A DNA stretch of 6,780 nt from Prevotella sp. (GTDB lineage Bacteria > Bacteroidota > Bacteroidia > Bacteroidales > Bacteroidaceae), in the NCBI GenBank assembly GCA_021203705.1, contig JAJQAR010000366.1, forward strand, positions 1-6,780. Reading direction: 5' to 3'. The notes beneath the pieces are model-generated. The model saw only the letters and a program-made list of their open reading frames with translations, had not been told where the DNA came from and did no database searches. This document shows positions 1-6,780 of this stretch, one piece after another. Within the stretch, counting starts at the first letter, position 1. The number at the start of each line of letters is the position of its first letter. A program made the translations under genes and the position numbers.

Positions 1-720
1 CCTGTTGACAACGACCGTGGTTTTGGGAATTGGATCGCAAAGGATTGGAAAAACCAGAAACTTGATACGGCAAAGGTGGTGGTTATAAAACCATTATCTT
101 CTGTTGTGAATGATGATGGTACAGTAATTGTTACTGTCTCTACCGAAAACAGATGTGCCAATGGCTCAATTAAAACTGATTATTCTTATACTATGGACAG
201 CGAAGGCAATGTTGACTTTACCGCAATATACACGCCAGAAGGTGAACTGCCTCCTCTGCCGTGCTTGGGCAATACTTTCGTGCTGCCGAAAACAATCAGT
301 GATGTTTCGTGGTATGGTATGGGACCACTTGATAACTATCCCGATCGTTTGGAGGCTGCCTCGATAAAACGTTGGTGCAGTAGCATCTCGGAGCAGTACG
401 TTCATTATGCCCGTCCGCAGGACAGTGGCAACCATGAGCAGGTTGCGGAGGTAACATTAAGTGATGTCAACGGCAAGGATGTCTATACGATAACAGCAGA
501 GGATGACACTCCGTTCTCGTTCTCTGTACTTCCTTATTCTGTGGAACAGTTGTATAATACGAAACATGACTGTGACCTTATTGTTGAGAATAATGTTTAC
601 CTTAATATCGATGCTGCCGTGTTGGGCTTGGGCAACAGCAGTTGTGGTCCTGGTGTTCTCACTAAATACACTATTCCTCAAGAAAAACATGAGCTGCATA
701 TAAGGTTCAGCAAGAAATGA
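1..720 (+). CDS. GH2 beta-galactosidase-like enzyme, C-terminal part only (5' end outside window)
   Basis: Reading frame 1 is open from the first base to the TGA at 718-720, giving 239 residues of a protein that begins upstream; an internal ATG at 76 is not a credible start because conserved sequence precedes it. The fragment is the last domain of LacZ-type GH2 enzymes (Bgal_small_N, the domain 5 beta-sandwich). Near the start is PVDNDRGFGNW, matching the RAPTDNDxG motif of LacZ. WYGMGPLDNYPDR (about 101-113) matches LacZ WFGRGPQENYPDR, and YLNIDAAVLGLGNSSCGPGV (about 200-219) matches the LacZ C-terminal stretch that reaches the active site. Where LacZ has Trp999 this protein has Cys215. The family hydrolyses terminal beta-galactosides with retention of configuration. 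The catalytic barrel and any signal peptide lie outside the window, so activity, substrate and location cannot be read here. The gene ends 13 bp before the next GH2 and is probably in the same operon. Family assignment is firm; exact substrate is inference. Confidence 0.93.
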   Translation, partial: PVDNDRGFGNWIAKDWKNQKLDTAKVVVIKPLSSVVNDDGTVIVTVSTENRCANGSIKTDYSYTMDSEGNVDFTAIYTPEGELPPLPCLGNTFVLPKTISDVSWYGMGPLDNYPDRLEAASIKRWCSSISEQYVHYARPQDSGNHEQVAEVTLSDVNGKDVYTITAEDDTPFSFSVLPYSVEQLYNTKHDCDLIVENNVYLNIDAAVLGLGNSSCGPGVLTKYTIPQEKHELHIRFSKK

Positions 721-733
721 AAAATCCATTATT
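721..733 (+). other. short intergenic leader and start site of second GH2 gene
   Basis: These 13 bases between the TGA and the next ATG are A/T-rich (10 of 13) and contain no AGGAGG-like sequence. Bacteroidota commonly initiate translation from A/T-rich leaders without a Shine-Dalgarno pairing. The ATG at 734 is supported because a complete signal peptide follows directly. The gap is too short for a promoter or terminator, so transcription from upstream and possible translational coupling are inferred. Confidence 0.5.
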
Positions 734-3550
734 ATGAAAAAACAGATATTTTTGGCATTATTATTGATGTCTGTGGCAAGCGGATTGTTTGCTCAAAGTG
801 ATGTTTACACGCAACGCCAATACCTTAGTGGTCATGGCTGTGATGATATGGTGCAGTGGGATTTCTATTGTACCGGTGGTAACAATTCGGGCACGTGGTC
901 GAAAATCGGTGTTCCCTCTTGTTGGGAATTGCAGGGTTTCGGCACTTACCAATATGGCATGAAATTCTATGGCAAGGCGTTTCCTGATGGCATTGCTGAC
1001 GAGAAGGGTATGTATAAATATGAGTTTACTCTCCCAGAGGAGTGGCGCAACCACCATATTGACCTCGTCTTTGAGGCTTCCATGACTGATACTGAGGTAA
1101 TGATCAACAAGCGCAAAGCTGGTTCCATCCACCAGGGAGCGTTCTATCGCATTACTTACGATGTTACCGACCGTGTGTATTTCGGCAAGCAGAAAAACCT
1201 GCTTGAGGTTACGGTGAGCAAAGAAAGTACCAACGAGGGTGTCAACCTTGCGGAAAGGCGAGCCGACTACTGGAATTTCGGTGGCATCTTCCGCCCTGTG
1301 TTCATCGTTTGCAAACCGGCAATCAACATAGAGAGAACAGCGATTAATGCAACGGCTGACGGAACTTTCAACGCTTACGTTCTTGTTAACCATTCGTTAG
1401 AGGGCGCTAAGGTGCGCACGCTTATCAGTGACATTGATGGCAGGAAAGTGGCTGAAAATACCACTGATATACGTTCTGGCAGCGATCATGCGGATGTGAG
1501 TTTCAATGTTGATAGTCCGAAATTGTGGACTGCCGAGACGCCTAACCGCTATCAGGTGGAGTTTGCATTAATAGATAATAGTGGTAAGACTCTACATATC
1601 GAGAAGGATAAATTTGGTTTCCGCACGATAGAGACACGTGAGGGTGACGGTCTGTATATCAATGGCAAGAAAGTGAATATCCGTGGTGCCAACCGCCACA
1701 GTTTTTGGCCTGAAACAGGAAGGACTTTGAGCAAGGAGAAGAACATTACTGATGTAAAACTTATTAAGAGCATGAACATGAACGCAGTGCGCTTGTCTCA
1801 CTATCCTGCTGACCCTGAATTTTATGATGCTTGCGACAGTCTTGGCCTCTATGTGATGAGTGAACTAAGCGGTTGGCATGGCCATCATGAGACTATCAAC
1901 GGTCAGAAACTCATCAAGGAGATGGTTACTCGTGATGTCAATCATCCTTGCATAATATGGTGGAGCAACGGCAATGAGCAGGGCTGGAATACGGAACTTG
2001 ATGGTGAGTTCCACAAGTGGGATATTCAGAAGCGTCCCGTTCTTCATCCGCAAGGTAATTTCAGTGGCTATGAGACTATGCACTACCGCTCCTACGGCGA
2101 GAGTGAGGAGTATATGAGAAAGCCTGAGATTTTCATGCCGACGGAGTTTCTCCATGCTTTGTACGATGGTGGTGCTGGTGCAGGATTGTATGACTATTGG
2201 CAACTGATGCGCTCGTGGCCGCGCTGTGCTGGCGGCTTTATCTGGGCGTATGCTGATGAGGGCGTTGTCAGGACTGATATGAATAGCATGATTGACAATG
2301 TGGGTAATTATGCTTGCGACGGTATTGTTGGCCCGCACCATGAAAAGGAGGGAAGCTATTACACTGTGAAGCAGGTGTGGTGCCCTGTACAAATTGATAT
2401 GCCTGAGAATTTTGACGGTACTCTCAATGTGGAAAACAGATATAATTTCCTATCTCTCGACAAGTGTACATTTGATTACTCTTACCTTAAATATGAAGGC
2501 AGTGAGACAAAAGTGGTGAAAAGCGGAACGGTGAATGGTTGTGACATTGCGCCTGACTCGAAAGGTACGCTTTCTATTGCTGCTGCCCCAACTGATGCGG
2601 AGGCTCTCAAAATAATGGCAATCGACCAGTATGGTGAGGAACTGTTTACTTGGGTTTTCAAATTGAAAGATTCTGCAAAACTCTACACTGTGGCTTCGAA
2701 GGGCAGCAAACCGACGTATAATGACTATACTGTCAAGGCTGGCAATGTTGTTTATTCATTCTCAAAGACCGATGGTACTCTCACTGGTGTAAAAACAGGC
2801 AAGGGGGAATATAATTTTGAGGGTGGTCCTAAGTTCTTCGCTTACCGCCGCTCTGACCGATCCTTCGACCAGTTCTATAACCATGATGACCCGGAGGCGG
2901 AGAAGAAAAAGACCACCTACACGGAATATGAGGACCAGGGTAAGTTTGTTTCTCTTGATGTCAATGAGAATGGCGAGAACGATACCATTATCGTTACTGC
3001 CACATATCGCTTAGGCTCTTTGGAAAAGGCGGAGTGGCACATCGCTCCTGACGGTGGCGCACGCCTTGTTTACACTTACAACTTCAACGGTGTTGTTGAC
3101 CTTATGGGTGTGATGTTCAATCTCCCTGAAAACAGCGTAAAGAGTAAACAGTGGCTCGGAAATGGTCCTTATCGTGTTTGGCAAAACCGTCTGCACGGTC
3201 CGCAGTTGGGCATCTGGAGCAACGACTACAACGACCCGATACCGGGGGAGAGCTTCACCTACCCTGAGTTCAAGGGCTATTTCGCTGGCGTTCAGTGGAT
3301 GAAACTAAACACTTCTGTCGGCACGATAACAATAGAGCCTGCTTCTGACAAGGAGTATGTCGGTGTATATCAGCCTCGTGACGGGCGGGATGAGTTGCTT
3401 TATACTCTGCCTGAAACGGGTATCAGTATCATGCAGGTAATCCCTGCTGTGCGTAATAAGGTGAACACTACCGACCTCAACGGTCCTTCCGCTCAACCTA
3501 TATGGGCAAATGGCACTTACACGGGTGAGGTAACATTGCACTTTGAATAA
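734..3550 (+). CDS. secreted GH2 family glycoside hydrolase, beta-galactosidase-like, divergent
   Basis: A complete 938-residue enzyme, somewhat shorter than E. coli LacZ (about 1023). Residues 1-20 form a type I signal peptide (MKK, hydrophobic core, LFA before Gln21), so the protein is probably periplasmic. Domains in order: sugar-binding beta-sandwich about 25-195 (with DYWNFGGIFRP at 178-188, like LacZ DMWRMSGIFRD), Ig-like domain about 198-293, TIM barrel about 294-590, a beta linker domain, and a LacZ domain-5-like beta-sandwich about 660-937. Catalytic residues by motif: acid/base Glu415 in WWSNGNEQGWN and nucleophile Glu471 in MPTEFLHAL, with the LacZ His540 equivalent at His474. His322, His356 and Asp178 match LacZ His357, His391 and Asp201. 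Unusual: the LacZ IETHG magnesium loop reads SGWHG (379-383), so the Glu416 ligand is missing, and RHEHH has become RHSFW. The family includes beta-galactosidases, beta-glucuronidases and other exo-acting enzymes; beta-galactosidase is most likely here, but substrate is unproven. It lies 13 bp after one GH2 gene and 15 bp before a GH106 gene, implying one operon. Confidence 0.95.
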   Translation: MKKQIFLALLLMSVASGLFAQSDVYTQRQYLSGHGCDDMVQWDFYCTGGNNSGTWSKIGVPSCWELQGFGTYQYGMKFYGKAFPDGIADEKGMYKYEFTLPEEWRNHHIDLVFEASMTDTEVMINKRKAGSIHQGAFYRITYDVTDRVYFGKQKNLLEVTVSKESTNEGVNLAERRADYWNFGGIFRPVFIVCKPAINIERTAINATADGTFNAYVLVNHSLEGAKVRTLISDIDGRKVAENTTDIRSGSDHADVSFNVDSPKLWTAETPNRYQVEFALIDNSGKTLHIEKDKFGFRTIETREGDGLYINGKKVNIRGANRHSFWPETGRTLSKEKNITDVKLIKSMNMNAVRLSHYPADPEFYDACDSLGLYVMSELSGWHGHHETINGQKLIKEMVTRDVNHPCIIWWSNGNEQGWNTELDGEFHKWDIQKRPVLHPQGNFSGYETMHYRSYGESEEYMRKPEIFMPTEFLHALYDGGAGAGLYDYWQLMRSWPRCAGGFIWAYADEGVVRTDMNSMIDNVGNYACDGIVGPHHEKEGSYYTVKQVWCPVQIDMPENFDGTLNVENRYNFLSLDKCTFDYSYLKYEGSETKVVKSGTVNGCDIAPDSKGTLSIAAAPTDAEALKIMAIDQYGEELFTWVFKLKDSAKLYTVASKGSKPTYNDYTVKAGNVVYSFSKTDGTLTGVKTGKGEYNFEGGPKFFAYRRSDRSFDQFYNHDDPEAEKKKTTYTEYEDQGKFVSLDVNENGENDTIIVTATYRLGSLEKAEWHIAPDGGARLVYTYNFNGVVDLMGVMFNLPENSVKSKQWLGNGPYRVWQNRLHGPQLGIWSNDYNDPIPGESFTYPEFKGYFAGVQWMKLNTSVGTITIEPASDKEYVGVYQPRDGRDELLYTLPETGISIMQVIPAVRNKVNTTDLNGPSAQPIWANGTYTGEVTLHFE

Positions 3551-3565
3551 CAAAATTACATACCG
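3551..3565 (+). other. short intergenic leader and start site of GH106 gene
   Basis: Fifteen bases separate the TAA of the second GH2 from the ATG at 3566. The stretch is A-rich with no purine Shine-Dalgarno motif, as in the preceding gap. The start is fixed by the signal peptide that begins at this ATG. No stem-loop or promoter can fit, so the two genes are inferred to share a transcript. Confidence 0.5.
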
Positions 3566-6500
3566 ATGAAAAAATATTCTTTGCTAATAATATTCTGCGC
3601 TCTTTGCACCATTGCATATTGTCAGACCACCGTTACACCGACATGGTATGATAATTTTAAATCGCCATCCGTTGATGCCAAACCGTGGAATTTCTGGTAT
3701 TGGATGTACGGCTGTGTAACCGATGAGGGAATAAAAGCTGCCCTGAATGCGATGCATGATGCCGGCATTGCGGGTTTCTTCCTCATGCCTATAAAGGACA
3801 CTGATGATGGAAAGGACTATGTGGGCACTTCCCGTCAGCTTTCTCCTGAATGGTGGAAACGCATGGATACGGTGTTCTCTACTGCTGACAGCTTAGGTTT
3901 GCAGATGGGTATCCATTTCTGCGACGGTTTCGCCTTGGCGGGCGGTCCTTGGATAACTCCTGCGGAGTCCATGCAGAAAGTGGTGTGGAGCGATACTATC
4001 GTGAAGGGCGGAAAACAGTTGCTTATATTGCCGCAACCCACTTCCTACGATGGTTATTATGAGGATATTGCTGTTTATGCCTACTCTGCGGAATATGTTG
4101 ACGACAGCAAACCAATTTCATCTGTTGACCTTCCTCTCAGTTCTTCTGAACCTTGTGACATTGTTTTCAGTTATGATAAACCATTCACCCTGCGCAATGT
4201 AAAAATCATTACTGGCGGAAACAATTATCAGGCTCACCGCTATAAGGTTTATGCTTCTGATAATGGAACTGACTATACTTTCATAAAGGAAATATCTCCT
4301 GCCCGTCAAGGGTGGCAGAATACGGATGCTTACGCCACGTATGCCGTACCTGCTACTACTGCAAAGTATTTCAAGTTTCATTGGTCGCCTGAGGGCAGTG
4401 ACCCTGGCTCGGAGGACATGGATGCGGCGAAGTGGAAGCCTAATTTGAAAGTCGGAAACATCATTCTTGGCTCTGAACCCGTAATCGACGGTTACGAAGG
4501 CAAGTCGGGCGTTGTCTGGCGTGTCTCCAAATATTTCGGCGTATCAGACTCCGAGTGTGTTGACATGGATAAGGTTATCAACCTTACGGATCAGTTCCTC
4601 GCTTGTAAGGATCAGAATAAAGCGTTCAGTGTAAAACTCCCAAAGGGCAATTGGCATATCCTCCGCATGGGGCATACCTCAACAGGTCATACAAATGCCA
4701 CTGGTGGTGGCGCAAGAGGATTGGAGTGTAGTAAGTTCTCCCGTGAGATAATAGATAAGCAGTTTGCCAACTGGTGGGAGGCTATCTATAACCATGCTCC
4801 GAAGGATGTGGCAAGGCGTGTCCTCACTCGTCTCCATGTTGACAGTTGGGAATGTGGCAGTCAGAATTGGAGCAATAATTTTGCTGATGAGTTTAAACAG
4901 CGCAGGGGTTATGATCTCCTGCCTTGGTTGCCTGTCTTTGCCGGTGTGCCATTGGATTCATCGGAGAAGTCGGAACGGGTTCTTCGTGACGTGCGCCTGA
5001 CTATTGCTGAATTGGTAAATGATGTGTTTTTCGATGAGGTGGAGAAACTTGCCAAGAAATATGGCTGCAAACTCACTACCGAGTGTGTCGCACCGACAAT
5101 GGTGAGTGATGGTCTGCTTCATTATCAGCATGCTGATTATCCAATGGGGGAGTTCTGGCTCAACAGTCCTACCCACGACAAACCGAATGATATGCTTGAT
5201 GCTGTCAGTGGTGCGCATATCTATGGTAAGAACATTATCCTGGCGGAAGGCTTTACAGAGGTACGTGGCACTTGGGATGAGCACCCTGGTATGCTGAAGG
5301 CATTGCTCGACCGCAATTTCTGTCTTGGTATCAACGGTCTGGTGTTCCATGTGAACACTCATAACCCATGGCTTGACCGTGCTCCAGGTATGACACTTGA
5401 CGGTATTGGCACTTTCTTCCAGCGTGATAACACATGGTGGAATGAGATGTCTGCCTTCACTGCTTACATCTCTCGTTGTCAGGCGTTGTTGCAATATGGC
5501 AATCCTGTAATCGATCTTGCGGTTTATACTGGTGATGAGACTCCACGTCGTGCCATCCTCCCTGAACGATTGGTTACCACGCTCCCAGGCCTGTTTGGCA
5601 GTGACGCTATCGCAAAGGAGAATGAGCGTCTTGCTAATGTAGGACAACCCTTAGAGACAAGTCCTGTGGGTGTTACGCATACTAAGAATATGACAAAGGC
5701 GGATATGTGGACTAATCCGCTGCATGGCTACCGATATGACTCGTTCAACCATGATGTTCTCTCAAAATCAATGGTTGAGAACGGTGAACTCGTAACGGCA
5801 GGTGGCATGCGCTATGCTGCTCTTGTCATTCCTCAAGAGCGCAAGATGAACCCTGACAGATTAGTTAATTGCTGGAATGAGATTGACGCTCTCGCTTCTC
5901 AGGGCGTTAAGGTAATTCGTGACCCTTGGACGGAGGATGACCTTTCGTCACTTGGTATAAGTAAGGATATCATTCTTCCCGAAGGTCTTGACTATACTCA
6001 TCGCCATGGTGCGGATGCGGATATTTATTTCATTAGTAACCAGCTTGATACATCTGTTACTTTTATTCCGACAATGAAGGCGGAAAGACAAAACAGATAT
6101 TTGGCTGATGCGGTAACTGGGGATATTTATATGGGTAAGGATGAAATTACCCTTACACCTCATGCCTCCATATTTATAATTTTAAGTGATAATGAGATAA
6201 GCTCCGAACTGTTATCGACCGAAATAGGTGAGACAATCTCTCAATCGCTTGGTAACCATGACTGGAAAATGACTTTTGAAAAGACTGGCAAATGCTTGAC
6301 AACGGAAACACTCGAAGATTGGACACAGTTGGACGATAACTCGATGAAATACTATTCTGGTCATGTTACCTACGAAACGACATTCAATTATGAAAAGAAT
6401 GACGATAATAAAGTGCTTATTAATCTTGGTGATGTGGAAAATATCGCCACTGTATATGTAAATGGTGTGGATTGCGGCACTTCATGGCTCGCTCCATACG

Positions 6501-6715
6501 TTGTTGATATAACGGATGCCGTGAAAACAGGCAATAATGAACTGAAAATCGTTGTTGTCAACACTTGGACGAATGCCTTGCAGGGCAATGATGAGGGAAC
6601 TCCCCCATTCGATGGCATTTGGACAAACGCCAAATATCGTCGTTCAAGTAAAACCCTTCTTCCCGCAGGACTGTTAGGTCCCGTAACGCTTGAAACTTAT
6701 AAAGTTCCGATGTAA
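3566..6715 (+). CDS. secreted GH106 alpha-L-rhamnosidase-like glycoside hydrolase
   Basis: A complete 1049-residue protein. Residues 1-19 form a signal peptide (MKKY, hydrophobic core, AYC before Gln20). Tyr before Cys19 argues against a lipobox, so a soluble periplasmic enzyme is more likely than a lipoprotein. The GH106 pattern begins at about 40 (KPWNFWYWMYGCVTDEGI), continues with AGIAGFFLMP and has WECGSQNWSNNF in the core. Residues about 183-275 look like an inserted F5/8-type (discoidin-like) beta-sandwich, with RYKVYASDNGTDY as a typical stretch. The catalytic barrel resumes at about 330. Candidate active-site acids are Glu429 (DSWE, 426-429) and Glu561 (LAEGF), with Glu506 (TTE) and Glu529 (PMGEF) also likely in the pocket, one perhaps a calcium ligand. 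A C-terminal jelly-roll about 905-1045 carries VYVNGVDCGTSW and INLGDV, as in GH2-type sugar-binding domains. GH106 enzymes remove terminal alpha-L-rhamnose by inversion, in Bacteroides mainly from pectic rhamnogalacturonans. The linkage cleaved here cannot be told from sequence. It is the last gene seen in the operon. Confidence 0.94.
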   Translation: MKKYSLLIIFCALCTIAYCQTTVTPTWYDNFKSPSVDAKPWNFWYWMYGCVTDEGIKAALNAMHDAGIAGFFLMPIKDTDDGKDYVGTSRQLSPEWWKRMDTVFSTADSLGLQMGIHFCDGFALAGGPWITPAESMQKVVWSDTIVKGGKQLLILPQPTSYDGYYEDIAVYAYSAEYVDDSKPISSVDLPLSSSEPCDIVFSYDKPFTLRNVKIITGGNNYQAHRYKVYASDNGTDYTFIKEISPARQGWQNTDAYATYAVPATTAKYFKFHWSPEGSDPGSEDMDAAKWKPNLKVGNIILGSEPVIDGYEGKSGVVWRVSKYFGVSDSECVDMDKVINLTDQFLACKDQNKAFSVKLPKGNWHILRMGHTSTGHTNATGGGARGLECSKFSREIIDKQFANWWEAIYNHAPKDVARRVLTRLHVDSWECGSQNWSNNFADEFKQRRGYDLLPWLPVFAGVPLDSSEKSERVLRDVRLTIAELVNDVFFDEVEKLAKKYGCKLTTECVAPTMVSDGLLHYQHADYPMGEFWLNSPTHDKPNDMLDAVSGAHIYGKNIILAEGFTEVRGTWDEHPGMLKALLDRNFCLGINGLVFHVNTHNPWLDRAPGMTLDGIGTFFQRDNTWWNEMSAFTAYISRCQALLQYGNPVIDLAVYTGDETPRRAILPERLVTTLPGLFGSDAIAKENERLANVGQPLETSPVGVTHTKNMTKADMWTNPLHGYRYDSFNHDVLSKSMVENGELVTAGGMRYAALVIPQERKMNPDRLVNCWNEIDALASQGVKVIRDPWTEDDLSSLGISKDIILPEGLDYTHRHGADADIYFISNQLDTSVTFIPTMKAERQNRYLADAVTGDIYMGKDEITLTPHASIFIILSDNEISSELLSTEIGETISQSLGNHDWKMTFEKTGKCLTTETLEDWTQLDDNSMKYYSGHVTYETTFNYEKNDDNKVLINLGDVENIATVYVNGVDCGTSWLAPYVVDITDAVKTGNNELKIVVVNTWTNALQGNDEGTPPFDGIWTNAKYRRSSKTLLPAGLLGPVTLETYKVPM

Positions 6716-6780
6716 ATTAACAAAAGTCTCTGCCATGAATTACCCATGACAGGAAATGCACCCCCAAAAACATATCAAAC
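6716..6780. other. downstream non-coding stretch to the end of the window
   Basis: The 65 bases after the GH106 stop contain no convincing gene. Two short frames stay open to the window edge on the + strand, from ATG at 6746 (MTGNAPPKTYQ) and from ATG at 6756 (MHPQKHIK), but neither shows a recognisable signal peptide or family motif in so few residues. Either could be the beginning of the next operon gene; it cannot be decided without more downstream sequence. Confidence 0.4.
6730..6752. terminator. imperfect stem-loop after the GH106 gene, possible terminator
   Basis: CTGCCATG (6730-6737) and CATGACAG (6745-6752) form an 8-bp stem with one C-A mismatch and a 7-base loop, 14 bases after the GH106 stop codon. 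No T-run follows it on the + strand, so it is a weak candidate for intrinsic termination of this operon. On the - strand the stem is followed shortly by a T-rich stretch (complement of CAAAAG at 6721-6726), which would suit a gene converging from beyond the window. It may also only stabilise the transcript end or be chance. Confidence 0.3.

Noticed and set aside
761..1393. Open frame of 210 codons on the - strand inside the second GH2 gene
   Set aside because: It overlaps the signal peptide and sugar-binding domain of a well-supported GH2 protein, and its translation resembles no known domain.
1865..2392. Open frame of 175 codons on the - strand opposite the GH2 TIM barrel
   Set aside because: It sits opposite the catalytic motifs of the GH2 and has no recognisable features; treated as a shadow frame.
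2467..2474. TACATTTG, a match to the Bacteroides -7 promoter element TAnnTTTG
   Set aside because: It lies inside coding sequence, has no TTTG -33 element at the right distance upstream, and matches to this loose pattern are expected by chance in a window of this size. Similar matches near 748 and 3894 were dropped for the same reason.
3566..3625. GH106 as a surface lipoprotein anchored at Cys19
   Set aside because: The residue before the Cys is Tyr rather than Gly, Ala or Ser, and no acidic surface-export stretch follows. Cleavage before Gln20 by signal peptidase I fits better.
4958..5647. Long open frame of 229 codons on the - strand inside the GH106 gene
   Set aside because: It lies wholly opposite the conserved catalytic core, its translation shows no family motif or signal sequence, and the + strand frame is unambiguous. 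It is a by-product of codon bias.
1..6780. Search for mobile elements, CRISPR arrays, tRNA genes, tandem repeats or a new non-enzymatic system
   Set aside because: Nearly the whole window is accounted for by three glycosidase genes with short gaps. No direct-repeat array, transposase, integrase motif or cloverleaf-like sequence was noticed by eye.

Overview
The window is a piece of a carbohydrate-degradation operon from a member of the Bacteroidota, most likely a gut or rumen Bacteroidales (Bacteroides, Prevotella or a relative). This rests on three things: the enzyme families (LacZ-type GH2 and GH106), two signal peptides that end just before a Gln in the Bacteroidota style, and short A/T-rich leaders without a Shine-Dalgarno sequence before each start codon. 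No ribosomal or taxonomic marker is present, so the genus is a guess.

Layout, all on the + strand. Positions 1-720 are the C-terminal end of a GH2 beta-galactosidase-like enzyme whose start lies before the window. After 13 bp, positions 734-3550 encode a complete, secreted, divergent GH2 enzyme of 938 residues. After another 15 bp, positions 3566-6715 encode a complete, secreted 1049-residue GH106 alpha-L-rhamnosidase-like enzyme. The last 65 bp (6716-6780) are non-coding as far as can be judged and hold one imperfect hairpin. There is no room for a promoter or terminator between the genes, so they are almost certainly co-transcribed.

The set of two different GH2 exo-glycosidases plus a GH106 suggests stepwise removal of sugars from a rhamnose-containing polysaccharide in the periplasm. 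Rhamnogalacturonan (pectin RG-I or RG-II) is the best-known substrate for this combination in Bacteroides, but rhamnose-containing exopolysaccharides or gums are also possible. No SusC/SusD pair, polysaccharide lyase, sulfatase or regulator is visible, so calling this a polysaccharide utilization locus is an inference from enzyme content.

No RNA gene, CRISPR array, mobile element or phage-like feature was found. The main points of interest are enzymological: a LacZ-type active site in the second GH2 that keeps both catalytic glutamates but lacks one of LacZ's magnesium ligands; a Cys where LacZ has Trp999 in the first GH2; and a GH106 whose candidate catalytic glutamates are 132 residues apart, as I recall for the characterised homologue BT0986.
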